NCBI GenBank assembly: GCA_025353305.1
Contig: JANXQX010000125.1
Location: 1 to 22,489 of the forward strand
Direction of reading: 5' to 3'
Source: Holophagaceae bacterium
GTDB lineage: Bacteria > Acidobacteriota > Holophagae > Holophagales > Holophagaceae
Length of the DNA: 22,489 bases
Below are positions 1 to 7,516 of the stretch, piece by piece (the first letter of the stretch is position 1; every line of letters starts with the position of its first letter). A program made the position numbers and the translations under genes. The notes beneath the pieces were generated by a model. It searched no databases. It had not been told where the DNA came from and saw only the letters and a program-made list of their open reading frames with translations.

Positions 1-1
1 C

Positions 2-160
2 TTCCTGGGTCCACTGCTGCTGTTGCCTTGGAACCCGGGGCTGGCCGCACTGGCCGCCCTGCTGGGGGATCTGGTGGATCGCGCCGAGTTCTATGATGAA
101 CTCCGGATCCCCTCGCCGCAGATGGAATTGGCCTCCGAACTCCGGCATCGCCTGGGATGA
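2..160 (+). CDS. 3' end of a membrane protein, possibly DmsC-like anchor subunit (partial)
   Basis: The reading frame is open from the window edge to a TGA at 158-160, giving 52 residues with no start, so the gene is cut at its 5' side. The visible part is one hydrophobic segment rich in Leu, Ala, Pro and Gly, then a polar tail with the motif DRAEFYDELRIPSPQ. A tail of this kind, right after a last membrane helix, recalls the anchor subunits of DmsC-type molybdopterin oxidoreductases, which hold the catalytic subunits at the membrane and pass quinol electrons to them. That match is from memory and rests on a short fragment. The gene ends 2 bp before the stop of the convergent NRPS gene, leaving no room for a separate terminator. 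Confidence 0.45.
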   Translation, partial: FLGPLLLLPWNPGLAALAALLGDLVDRAEFYDELRIPSPQMELASELRHRLG

Positions 161-162
161 TT

Positions 163-3100
163 TCAGCTTCCCGTCCGCGTCGGGCATCCTTCATAGCTGC
201 GCCCGGGCAGGAGCCGTTCGCGTTTCATGACCACACTGTTCTGCGCGACGTGGGTGCCTTCGCCGATGTCCGCGCCATAGAGCAGCACCGTTCCGCTGCC
301 CACGCTCGCGCCGCGGCGGATCCAGACTCGATCGATCTTGAGAACGCGGTCCTCGAAGGTGTGGGCCTGAAAGAGGGCGTTCACGGTGGCGTCATCCTCG
401 AAGGTCAGCATGTCGGGATCCACGACCTGCGCGAAGCCCGGTCCCAGCACCACCCGCCGTCCGATGCGCATGCCCGCCAGGCGCAGATAGAACGACAGGA
501 AGAGGGTCCCCTCAAGAGCCGATAATCCGCCACGGGCATACATGCCCCAGGCGACATAGAGAAAGTCCCAGCGGCTGCACCAGCAGGACCAGAGGGGGTG
601 TTGGCCCGGCTTGACGCGCCCGAGCAAGCCCCATTTCAGCCCCAGGATGAGGGCCGCGAAGAAAGTTGCGGTGGCCAGGTTCACCAGGGGCAGCGCCACC
701 AGCAGGAAGGACGGCCCGATGAAGGCCGCCTCGGCGACAGCGACCACCTTGAACCAGAACGTCAGGACCAGCGCCGGGATTATGGGCAGGGTGGCTCGGG
801 CCAACTCCCACACGACCCGGTTCCAGTAGCGGAGGAAGGACGGTTCGTGCGTGAGGCTGCGATCGCAGGCGACCACCTCGCGGCGAGGCAATTCGAAGGG
901 TGGCTGGCCGAACCAGGAACTGCAGGATCGCACGACGTGATCATCGGCGACGGTGCAAAGGCCGAGCAGGATGTCCTCCGGCAGGTGCTGCCCGGCGGGG
1001 ATGACGACGTGGTTGCCCAGGAAGGTGTTCCTGCCGAGCTTCACAGGGGCAAGCGCCACCGTGCCCCGATGGATCAACGGCCCGCCGAGGTAGATGCCGT
1101 CCGCGAAGAAACATTCAGGGCCGATCTCCACCAGCTCCGGCACAGAATCGATGATGGTGCTGATCTCGCAGTCGGGACCGACAGCCATCCCCGCCGCGCG
1201 CAACCAGACCGGCCAGAAAAGCGTGCCGCTGAGCCAATCGCTGGCGGACTGCAACAATTCCGCCTTCAGGCACACGCGCAGGTACGCGGCGCTCCAGCAA
1301 CTGATGGCGCCTGCCTGGACGCGGCCCAGGGCCCGCATGGCGAGGGTTTCCAGCGCCAAGGTGATGGGCACGGGAAGCACCGCCAAGGCGGCCGCGGCGA
1401 GCAGCACCCTTGGCTCCAGGGCGGAGCTGTAAAGCCAGGCCATGGCATGGTCCGCGTCGATTCCGCAGGCGATCGCCGAGCCGATGGTCAGTAACTCGAG
1501 AGGCAGGGCCAGCAGCAGGCGCAGCGCCGACCGCGACAGGACTAGACAAAGGCTGAACTGAAGTTGCGAAAGATTCCGCGCGCCTTCAGGGAGCTTCGGT
1601 GGCGGCGGCGCGAGCCCCAAGGGCTTGGCAGGCACACCGCCCCAGCATTCCCCAGCAGGAATGTGGGCGCCCTTGGTCAAGGAGGAAAGCGCGGTCAGAT
1701 AAGCGCCCGGCCCCAAGCTGCTGCCGCCATCGACCCCGGCCCGTGTTTCCAGCGTGCTGCCTTCGCCCAGGGTGATCCCGCCCAGGATGATCTGGCCATC
1801 CTGCAGATCCACGAGCCGCAGCGTGGCCTCCTGGCCGAGGGCCACATCATCGCCGATCTCCAGCAGATCCCAACCGCCCTGGCTGAAATTCACGCCGCGA
1901 TGGATGTGCACGCGGCGGCCGATGCGGGCGCCAAGCCCCCGCAGGATCTGCTGCTGGAACACAGTGCCTTCCAGCGCGCGCCAGGGCACCAGGCGCGCCG
2001 TTTGCTGGACCATCCAATTCCGCAGGAAGAAGCCACCCCACACAGGCGCTCGCAAGGGAACGTAGTGGCCGATGAGCATCTGCTTCATGAGGATCACGAG
2101 AAGCGAGGCCCCTACGGTGTAAAGTGCCTTCCCCGCGAGGTAGATGGCCGGGCTGAGCAGGAGGAAGGGTATGAGGCCCAGGCGATGGGTGAGGAAAGGC
2201 AGCAGGCGGAAGCTGGCCAGATACGCCAGGAGCGAACCCAGCAGGAGGCCCGCCAGCAGCCAAATTCCCTGCAGGAGCGTGGTCAGCCATGGGTGCCCGG
2301 CGGCGTGCGAGTCTTCCTCGGAAAGTTCAGGCCCGGGTGGGGCGGCCCCCTCCAGGCGCTCGGCCAATTCAGCAGCGGTGCGGGATTCATAGAGATCCCG
2401 CACCGTGGCGGAATCCGTCGCGGGTTCCTCCCGGAGCAGTGAAACCACCATGGCCGCGCTCAGTGAATCGCCCGCCAGATCGGCGAAGAAATCGTCGTGG
2501 ATGGAGATCCGTCCGCGCGCCTCCAGCACCTGCTGGAAGGCCCACACGACCCGGGCTTCCACGGCCGATCGCGGAAACACAAGCGGACGTTCCTCGATGC
2601 GTGCCTCGCTCTCCAGGATCGGAAGCCGCTTGCGATCCAGCTTGCCGCTCGAGGTCGTCGGTAATTCCGCCAGAATGCCCCATCGCTGGGGCACCATGTA
2701 GCCTGGGAGCACCCGCTGAAGCTCAGCTGCCAGGTCCCCGAAGGGCGGCGGCGCCTCGAAGTATCCGGGCACGATGAAAGCCACCAGGGTCTGCATGGCG
2801 CCTTCGCCCTGGATGCGGCAGGCCGCCTCACGCACCCCCTCGCACTCCGCCAGGCGCGCCTCGATGGCCTCCAGTTCGATGCGGTAGCCGCGGAGCTTCA
2901 CCTGCGCATCGATGCGGCCGAGGTAGAAGAAGCAGCCATCCGCCCCCCGGCGCACAAGGTCGCCGGTACGGTAGATCCGGCCCAGCAGTGGGTGTACCGG
3001 GAATTTCAGGGCGGTAAGTTCGGGACTGTGGCGGTACCCCCGAGCGAGGCCGATGCCCCCCAGGCAAAGCTCGCCCAGGCCGCCTTCCGGGGTTTCTTCC

Positions 3101-4137
3101 AGCGCCGGATCGAGCACCCAGGCGCGCATACCCGGCACGGGCCGGCCGATGGTGATGGGTGTTTCCTCAGTGATATCAACGCGCAGACAGGTGACTGAAC
3201 ACTCCGTGGGGCCATAGCCGTTCACCAGACGGCGACCCCGCCCCCAGTTTTCAGCCACATCCTGGGGAAGTGGCTCGCCCCCGACATAGAGAAGCCGGAG
3301 TTCCGGCAATGCCGCCTGGGGGTTCTTGCAGCCGGTCGTGCGCAGGAGGGTCGGCGGGGGGCACAGGACGGTGATGCGTTCATGGCGCAACCAGGGCACG
3401 AGGTCCGGACCTAACCTCATGGACTCGTCGTCCAGCACGACCACTGCCGCGCCCGCGGCCCAGGCCAGCCAGACCTCCTCCAGCGATGAATCGTATGAAG
3501 GCGAGGAACCCTGGGCGACGCGGTCCGACGGCGTAAGTCCGAATTCCTGGATATTCGAGCCGACGAGGTTGGCGATGCTGCGGTGCTCGATCATCACGCC
3601 CTTGGGCCGGCCCGTGGTGCCCGAAGTGTAGATGAGGTAGGCGAGGCTCCCAGGCCGCAGCCAAACGGCGGGGGGCGGCGGGTTGGCGGGGAGCCGGAGT
3701 TCCGTGGTGTTGAAAATCCGGGTGGCATCAAACCCCGCGCGCCGGGCCCGGGCCTGGCCTTCCCCGTCGGTGAGCAGGGCGACGGCTTCGGAATCCTCCA
3801 GGATGTCCCTCAACTGTTCATCGGGAAAAGCGGGATCGATGCAGGTGTACGCCGCGCCTGTCCGGAGCACCGCTAGCTGGGCCGCGTAGAGCAGCTGCGA
3901 CGTGCGCGGAAGCAGTATGGCTACCACGCACTCAGAGGAAAGAAGGCCCGCCAGCGGGCCAGCCAGGACATTGGAGAGCTCCAGCAGCTCGGAATAGGTG
4001 AAGGTGCGGCGCTCCGGGTGCTCCCTGCAGGGCGGAAGATCCAGCGCCAGCCGTTCGGGCCAGCGCTGCGCGGCCCGCTCGAAAAAGGGATGGAGCAGCG
4101 CCGAATCGGCGCCCGGATCGCTCGAACCGGAGAGCAT
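163..4137 (-). CDS. Pls-type single-module non-ribosomal peptide synthetase (A-T-three LbH domains)
   Basis: This 1324-aa enzyme has the layout of epsilon-poly-lysine synthetase (Pls/PosA family). Residues 15-505 form an adenylation domain: A3 YTSGTTGRPKG near 170-180, A5 NGYGPTE near 306-312, A7 YRTGDL near 389, A8 GRIDAQVKLRGYRIEL near 407-422, and A10 lysine K499 in SSGKLDRK. A carrier domain follows, with the phosphopantetheine serine S558 in LAGDSL. The rest alternates hydrophobic membrane segments (about 617-690, 862-935, 1110-1165) with three left-handed beta-helix-like domains (about 730-830, 985-1070, 1215-1320). In Pls these tandem domains link monomers by isopeptide bonds. There is no condensation or thioesterase domain. 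Asp216 aligns with GrsA Asp235, so an alpha-amino acid substrate is expected. The ATG directly follows a TAG of a small upstream frame. The product is inferred, not seen. Confidence 0.9.
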   Translation of the reverse strand: MLSGSSDPGADSALLHPFFERAAQRWPERLALDLPPCREHPERRTFTYSELLELSNVLAGPLAGLLSSECVVAILLPRTSQLLYAAQLAVLRTGAAYTCIDPAFPDEQLRDILEDSEAVALLTDGEGQARARRAGFDATRIFNTTELRLPANPPPPAVWLRPGSLAYLIYTSGTTGRPKGVMIEHRSIANLVGSNIQEFGLTPSDRVAQGSSPSYDSSLEEVWLAWAAGAAVVVLDDESMRLGPDLVPWLRHERITVLCPPPTLLRTTGCKNPQAALPELRLLYVGGEPLPQDVAENWGRGRRLVNGYGPTECSVTCLRVDITEETPITIGRPVPGMRAWVLDPALEETPEGGLGELCLGGIGLARGYRHSPELTALKFPVHPLLGRIYRTGDLVRRGADGCFFYLGRIDAQVKLRGYRIELEAIEARLAECEGVREAACRIQGEGAMQTLVAFIVPGYFEAPPPFGDLAAELQRVLPGYMVPQRWGILAELPTTSSGKLDRKRLPILESEARIEERPLVFPRSAVEARVVWAFQQVLEARGRISIHDDFFADLAGDSLSAAMVVSLLREEPATDSATVRDLYESRTAAELAERLEGAAPPGPELSEEDSHAAGHPWLTTLLQGIWLLAGLLLGSLLAYLASFRLLPFLTHRLGLIPFLLLSPAIYLAGKALYTVGASLLVILMKQMLIGHYVPLRAPVWGGFFLRNWMVQQTARLVPWRALEGTVFQQQILRGLGARIGRRVHIHRGVNFSQGGWDLLEIGDDVALGQEATLRLVDLQDGQIILGGITLGEGSTLETRAGVDGGSSLGPGAYLTALSSLTKGAHIPAGECWGGVPAKPLGLAPPPPKLPEGARNLSQLQFSLCLVLSRSALRLLLALPLELLTIGSAIACGIDADHAMAWLYSSALEPRVLLAAAALAVLPVPITLALETLAMRALGRVQAGAISCWSAAYLRVCLKAELLQSASDWLSGTLFWPVWLRAAGMAVGPDCEISTIIDSVPELVEIGPECFFADGIYLGGPLIHRGTVALAPVKLGRNTFLGNHVVIPAGQHLPEDILLGLCTVADDHVVRSCSSWFGQPPFELPRREVVACDRSLTHEPSFLRYWNRVVWELARATLPIIPALVLTFWFKVVAVAEAAFIGPSFLLVALPLVNLATATFFAALILGLKWGLLGRVKPGQHPLWSCWCSRWDFLYVAWGMYARGGLSALEGTLFLSFYLRLAGMRIGRRVVLGPGFAQVVDPDMLTFEDDATVNALFQAHTFEDRVLKIDRVWIRRGASVGSGTVLLYGADIGEGTHVAQNSVVMKRERLLPGRSYEGCPTRTGS

Positions 4138-4281
4138 CTAGCTTATTTCCATCGCCGAATATTCCAAGGGCAGCAGCAGGCGACCGGCCTTGCGAGAGCT
4201 TGGCCGGAAGCAGCTAAGCCCCTCACCCGCCAAGGCGTTCACGGCCTTGGCCACGAAATTGATGGGTGCCCGCTTCACCAT
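4138..4281 (-). CDS. possible 47-aa small protein upstream of the NRPS gene
   Basis: An ATG at 4281 opens a 47-codon frame ending in TAG at 4138-4140, which touches the NRPS ATG with no gap (TAGATG). Such a junction is typical of translational coupling, and the NRPS gene has only a weak ribosome site of its own. The peptide begins MVKRAPINFVAKAV and is basic and partly hydrophobic; I do not recognise it. The frame reads on upstream in protein-like fashion without a start until a TAG. A better ribosome site (AGGAGA) lies ahead of a separate ATG-GCC-TGA mini-frame some 40 nt upstream. The frame may therefore be a decayed gene end, a leader peptide or chance. Confidence 0.3.
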   Translation of the reverse strand: MVKRAPINFVAKAVNALAGEGLSCFRPSSRKAGRLLLPLEYSAMEIS

Positions 4282-4432
4282 GTCACCGTCCCATCGGAGA
4301 ATAGCGTTATTCAGGCCATCCTAGGGCGTCTCCTGATCGATAGAAATGCGCCAGGATGCTTGCCGTCAGGATCCTCCAATCTGGAGGTCGACCCAGTCCA
4401 CTGACTTTTCCCGAGCCTTGGTGCCATCCATT
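4282..4432. other. intergenic leader of the NRPS gene
   Basis: These 151 bases, with the small frame beside them, separate the NRPS gene from the tetR promoter. They hold a perfect hairpin CCTCCA-ATC-TGGAGG at 4373-4387. On the minus strand there is an AGGAGA box followed by ATG-GCC-TGA, and two short frames of about 21 and 38 codons with no clear ribosome site. I see no confident gene here. If the minus-strand promoter inside the operator region is real, this stretch is the untranslated leader of the NRPS transcript. Confidence 0.4.
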
Positions 4433-4461
4433 TTGACAAATGACCATCAGTCATCTATATT
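4433..4461 (+). promoter_or_regulatory. sigma70-type promoter of the tetR gene
   Basis: A perfect -35 box TTGACA (4433-4438) and a -10 box TATATT (4456-4461) are separated by exactly 17 bp. Transcription would start near 4468, about 36 nt before the tetR ATG. This is the strongest promoter match seen in the window. The operator arms fill the spacer and run past the -10 box, so a bound repressor should block polymerase. Confidence 0.8.
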
Positions 4462-4478
4462 AATGACTGATGGTCATT
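4439..4478. promoter_or_regulatory. double palindromic operator, probable TetR binding region
   Basis: Two 16-bp arms, AATGACCATCAGTCAT at 4439-4454 and its exact reverse complement at 4463-4478, flank an 8-bp AT-rich spacer. Each arm is itself a palindrome: ATGAC-CATCA-GTCAT at 4440-4454, and TAATGAC-TGATG-GTCATTA, which extends to 4461-4479. The centres of the two sites are about 23 bp apart, roughly two helical turns, which would suit two repressor dimers. The first site lies between the -35 and -10 boxes and the second covers the start of transcription. Its place just upstream of a TetR gene makes autoregulation the simplest reading. Confidence 0.8.
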
Positions 4479-4484
4479 AAACAA
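4457..4484 (-). promoter_or_regulatory. possible divergent promoter toward the NRPS gene
   Basis: On the minus strand TTGTTT and TAATAT lie 16 bp apart inside the same operator region. The -35 match is poor (3 of 6) and the -10 match fair (4 of 6). If used, it would give the NRPS transcript a leader of roughly 310 nt and place both directions under one repressor. Confidence 0.3.
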
Positions 4485-4503
4485 AAACCGAACCGGAGGT
4501 GCC

Positions 4504-5211
4504 ATGGTTCAACAGCGGGCGAGACTGGTTCACCAGAAAGAAGAACGGCGGCGGGAGATCCTGGCCGCAGGCTTGGAATTGTTCAAGGCCTCCAGCTTTC
4601 AAGTCATCACCATGGCAGAGATCGCTCAAAAATGTCGCTTAGGAAAAGGTACTATCTTTATTTATTTTAATACTAAAGAACAACTCTTCTTGATCCTTTC
4701 CGAGGAAGGATTCCTGGGATTCTTCGAAGCCATGGACGAAAGTCTGGGCGGTTCCAAGGTGCCGCTGGGCGCGGAATCCCTGACAGCCTTGGTGGTGGAA
4801 GCACTGGAATCCCGCCCAGAGTTGCCGGGGCTGCTGAGCATTCTCCACACCGTGCTGGAGCACAACGTCGACCGCCTGGCCATCCTGAAGTTCCGGGAAT
4901 TCCTGGCCAACCGGGCCACACGCACCGCCCGGAAGCTGGAACAACGGTTGCCGTTCCTTGGTCCCGGTCAGGGCCTGGAACTCATGCTCCAGATCCACAT
5001 GCTGATCCTGGGCACCTGGCAGGTTTCCACCCCCGCGCCCGTGGTGAAGGAAGTGCTGAAGGCCCCGGGCCTGCACATCTTCGATATCCCCTTCCGGTCG
5101 TTTTTCGAACGCAGCCTGATGGCCCTGATCCGGGGCCTGGAACGTCCAGGAATCTTCCAGCCTCAAAGGGGGCTTTTTGATGAAGAAACAGATCCGCCAG
5201 AGACGCTTTAG
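4504..5211 (+). CDS. TetR/AcrR family transcriptional repressor
   Basis: The 235-aa protein has a TetR-type DNA-binding domain in its first 65 residues: EERRREILAAGLELF as helix 1, then a helix-turn-helix at about 37-56 ending in LGKGTIFIYFNTKEQLF, the signature of the family. Residues 70-235 form an all-helical ligand and dimer domain, which does not reveal the ligand. A good ribosome site (GGAGG, 4495-4499) stands 4 nt before the ATG. The gene diverges from the NRPS gene and is preceded by a strong palindromic operator, so it probably represses itself and perhaps the NRPS. Codons at about 4630-4690 are markedly AT-rich compared with the rest. Its last 4 nt overlap the end of the convergent pyrD. 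Confidence 0.92.
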   Translation: MVQQRARLVHQKEERRREILAAGLELFKASSFQVITMAEIAQKCRLGKGTIFIYFNTKEQLFLILSEEGFLGFFEAMDESLGGSKVPLGAESLTALVVEALESRPELPGLLSILHTVLEHNVDRLAILKFREFLANRATRTARKLEQRLPFLGPGQGLELMLQIHMLILGTWQVSTPAPVVKEVLKAPGLHIFDIPFRSFFERSLMALIRGLERPGIFQPQRGLFDEETDPPETL

Positions 5212-6242
5212 GGCTCGCGCATGAAAGGCAGCAACTCCCGGTGGATCCGGCCCACCAGACCTGGCCCTTCGAAGATCAAGGCGGTGTAGATCTGCGCCAG
5301 GACAGCGCCGTCTTTCATGGCTTGGGCCACATCTTCGACCGAACCGATACCTCCGCAGGCAATCAAAGGCAGGCGTCCCTTCAGGGCTTCCAATAGCCGC
5401 AGTCGCACGGCCCGGGCCTTGGCGGCAAGACCTCGGCCGGAGAGGCCTCCGTGGCCCCAGGCCTCGACCTTGAAATGGTTTTCCGCGCTCACGATGCTCC
5501 GATCCAAAGTGGTATTGGTGGCGATGAGGCCGGAAATTCCCGAAGACACGGCGACCTCCACGATGGCATCGAGCTCCTCGAAAGCCAGGTCCGGGGCCAG
5601 TTTGAGCAGGAGGGGCTGAGCCTCCAGGCCCATTTCCTTCCGTATTTCCAGCATTCCGGAAAGCAGCGGTTCCAGGGCCTTCGGGGCCTGAAGATTTCGC
5701 AGACCCGGTGTGTTGGGACTACTCACATTGAGTGCAATGTAGTCCACCTGGGGTGCGATCAGGCGATAGGCTGTCGCGTAATCATCAAGGGCATTCTCTT
5801 CGGGCGTGGCTTTGTTCTTGCCAAGATTGCCCCCAACGATGAGGCCAGTGGGACGCTGCTTCAAGCGTGCGGCCACAACCTCAGCGCCCTCGCTGTTGAA
5901 GCCCATGCGATTCAGGATCAGGCCTTCCGAGGGCAGGCGGAACAGGCGCGGACGGGGGTTTCCGGGTTGGGGCCGGGGCGTGACGGTGCCGATCTCGACG
6001 TGCCCGAAGCCCAGGGATTTCCAGAAAGGCAACAGCCGGGCCCCTTTGTCCAATCCCGCCGCCAGTCCCAGGGGGGATGGAAAGCGCAGGCCAAAGGCTT
6101 CTACCGCAAGGCTGGGCTCAAGTTTCGGATCCGGCAGCGGAAACCGCTGCGCCAGCCCGCCGGCCCAGAACGCCAGATCGTGCGCCCGCTCAGCGTCCAG
6201 GCAGAAGAGCAGCGGTCGGATGAGGCGGTAGAGATTCGGCAT
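5208..6242 (-). CDS. pyrD: dihydroorotate dehydrogenase (quinone), class 2
   Basis: PyrD oxidises dihydroorotate to orotate in pyrimidine synthesis, passing electrons from FMN to the membrane quinone pool. The 344-aa length fits class 2. The N-terminal helix region (LYRLIRPLLFCLDAERAH) is the quinone-tunnel and membrane-contact part found only in this class. Conserved blocks follow in order: GLAAGLDK (58-66), EIGTVTPRPQPGN (83-95), NRMGFNSEG (111-119), NLGKNK (139-144), NVSSPNTPGLR with the catalytic Ser175, then IATNTTLDRS, GGLSGR and ACGGI for FMN binding. It starts 7 nt after the lipoprotein stop, with AAGGAA as ribosome site, so the two genes are likely co-transcribed. It ends in a 4-nt tail-to-tail overlap with tetR. 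Confidence 0.97.
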   Translation of the reverse strand: MPNLYRLIRPLLFCLDAERAHDLAFWAGGLAQRFPLPDPKLEPSLAVEAFGLRFPSPLGLAAGLDKGARLLPFWKSLGFGHVEIGTVTPRPQPGNPRPRLFRLPSEGLILNRMGFNSEGAEVVAARLKQRPTGLIVGGNLGKNKATPEENALDDYATAYRLIAPQVDYIALNVSSPNTPGLRNLQAPKALEPLLSGMLEIRKEMGLEAQPLLLKLAPDLAFEELDAIVEVAVSSGISGLIATNTTLDRSIVSAENHFKVEAWGHGGLSGRGLAAKARAVRLRLLEALKGRLPLIACGGIGSVEDVAQAMKDGAVLAQIYTALIFEGPGLVGRIHRELLPFMREP

Positions 6243-6249
6243 CTGGCAA

Positions 6250-6672
6250 TTATTCCTTGGGTGATTCCGGTGCCGCCTTTGCCACCACGGTGACCGTCGC
6301 AGTGTCCGAAACGCCCGGGTGATCCTCCCGCTCGGCCTTCACTTGGTAAGTGCCGGAGCTCGATGGCGCAGTGTAGAAGCCCGTCCGTGTGATCTCGCCG
6401 CCCTCGGCTTCCAGCACGGTCCACTTGACAGGTTGGCGCGGGAAACGCGGCCCGTCGGGCTCGTAGTTGATCAGGGCGCTGAAACTTTGGGTTGCGCCAG
6501 GGGCCAGGTTCGCGGCTTTGGGACTGAGCGCGAGGGTGGGTTTGAAGACACTTGCATGGTCGCTCTGCAGGCGGCCGGCGCTCACGCGGGTTTTTCGCGC
6601 AGGGGGGGTGAGATCACCGCCTGCGCAGGCCATCAGCGGAAGCGCAAGGAAAAGGACCAGCAGGATCTGCAT
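6250..6672 (-). CDS. small lipoprotein with a bacterial Ig-like domain
   Basis: The ATG at 6672 is preferred because a strong GGAGGT lies 8 nt upstream; a longer frame to 6699 would run into scoB. The 140-aa product begins MQILLVLFLALPLMAC, a lipoprotein signal whose lipobox LMAC makes Cys16 the lipidated residue. After a short linker, residues 45-130 form one Ig-like domain of the Big type: SPKAANLAPGATQSF, then VKWTVLEAEGGEITRTGFY, TAPSSSGTYQVKA and a closing TATVTVV strand. Such domains mediate binding or spacing at the cell surface and have no enzyme function. The partner is unknown. The gene lies between scoB and pyrD, 4 nt and 7 nt from them, so it is probably in their operon. Confidence 0.8.
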   Translation of the reverse strand: MQILLVLFLALPLMACAGGDLTPPARKTRVSAGRLQSDHASVFKPTLALSPKAANLAPGATQSFSALINYEPDGPRFPRQPVKWTVLEAEGGEITRTGFYTAPSSSGTYQVKAEREDHPGVSDTATVTVVAKAAPESPKE

Positions 6673-6676
6673 GGAT

Positions 6677-7336
6677 TCATACCTCCATCTCACGAACATT
6701 GGTCATCACCAGGGGTGGTTCAGTCCTGGCCTGGACTTCTTCCTTCGTCACGCCGGGCGCGACCTCCACCAGGCGCAGGCCTTCGCGGCCCGGAACCACG
6801 TCGATGACCGCCAGCTCGGTGATGATGCGGTCCACGCAGCGCGTGCCCGTGAGCGGCAGGTTGCATTTGCGCAGGATCTTGAACTCGCCGTTCTTGTTGG
6901 TGTGGTCCATGACCACCACCACGCGCTTGGCCGCGGCCACGAGATCCATGGCGCCCCCCATGCCTTTGATCATTTTTCCGGGGATCATCCAATTGGCCAG
7001 GTTGCCTTCGATATCCACCTGCATGGCGCCCAGGATGCTCAGGTCGATCTTGCCGCCGCGGATCATGGCGAAACTGTCGGCGCTGGAAAAGAAGCTCGCG
7101 CCCGGGGCCGCCGTCACGGTCTGCTTGCCCGCGTTGATGAGATCCGCGTCCACCTCTTCGGCTGAAGGGAAGGGCCCCATCCCCAGCAATCCGTTTTCGC
7201 TTTGCAGGATGACTTCCATGCCTTCGGGAATGGCACCCGCCACCAGCGTGGGAATGCCGATGCCGAGGTTCACGTAAAAACCATCCTGCAACTCACGTGC
7301 AGCGCGGCGGACAAGCTGGTCGCGGGTAAGGGCCAT
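6677..7336 (-). CDS. scoB: 3-oxoacid CoA-transferase, subunit B
   Basis: This is the beta subunit of a two-subunit CoA-transferase (ScoB/AtoA/PcaJ family) that moves CoA between succinyl-CoA or acetyl-CoA and a 3-oxoacid such as acetoacetate. The 219-aa length is usual. [12 protein letters not shown] (23-34) and the catalytic SENG motif with Glu47 are present, followed by [19 protein letters not shown] and [19 protein letters not shown]. The ATG at 7336 is favoured because GGAG lies 5 nt upstream; the TTG just before it would be too close. The alpha subunit, which normally lies directly upstream, is not in this window. ScoB needs it for activity, so it must be encoded elsewhere. AtoA or CtfB naming is equally possible. 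Confidence 0.92.
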   Translation of the reverse strand: MALTRDQLVRRAARELQDGFYVNLGIGIPTLVAGAIPEGMEVILQSENGLLGMGPFPSAEEVDADLINAGKQTVTAAPGASFFSSADSFAMIRGGKIDLSILGAMQVDIEGNLANWMIPGKMIKGMGGAMDLVAAAKRVVVVMDHTNKNGEFKILRKCNLPLTGTRCVDRIITELAVIDVVPGREGLRLVEVAPGVTKEEVQARTEPPLVMTNVREMEV

Positions 7337-7516
7337 CAATGCTCCAGGGTTTCAATACCCAGCATAGCGGAGGGCGCGGTCCTTCTCGTACGAGATGTCT
7401 TGTTGTATGAGGCCATCATGGTTCCTGCTCGGATTCCGACTGCTTTCTTTCCTGGATGAGCCGCACCTGCCTCCCCATCGCGTACGAACGGCGGGGCGAA
7501 CTTTTCAGAGTGAGGG
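7337..7516. other. intergenic region upstream of scoB
   Basis: These 180 bases separate the unknown secreted protein from scoB and should carry the scoB promoter. TATGCT near the scoB start is a possible minus-strand -10 box, but no clear -35 box accompanies it. A perfect 12-bp palindrome TCTCGTACGAGA lies at 7384-7395. No gene is supported and scoA is not present. Confidence 0.4.

Noticed and set aside
598..2442. Plus-strand frames of about 300 codons
   Set aside because: They are antisense to the beta-helix half of the NRPS gene and show no domain or ribosome site.
4373..4387. Hairpin CCTCCA-ATC-TGGAGG
   Set aside because: It has no T-run on either strand, so it is not a terminator, and no regulatory role can be shown.
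7384..7395. Perfect 12-bp palindrome TCTCGTACGAGA upstream of scoB
   Set aside because: A single short palindrome with no second copy seen nearby and no clear promoter around it; too weak to call an operator.
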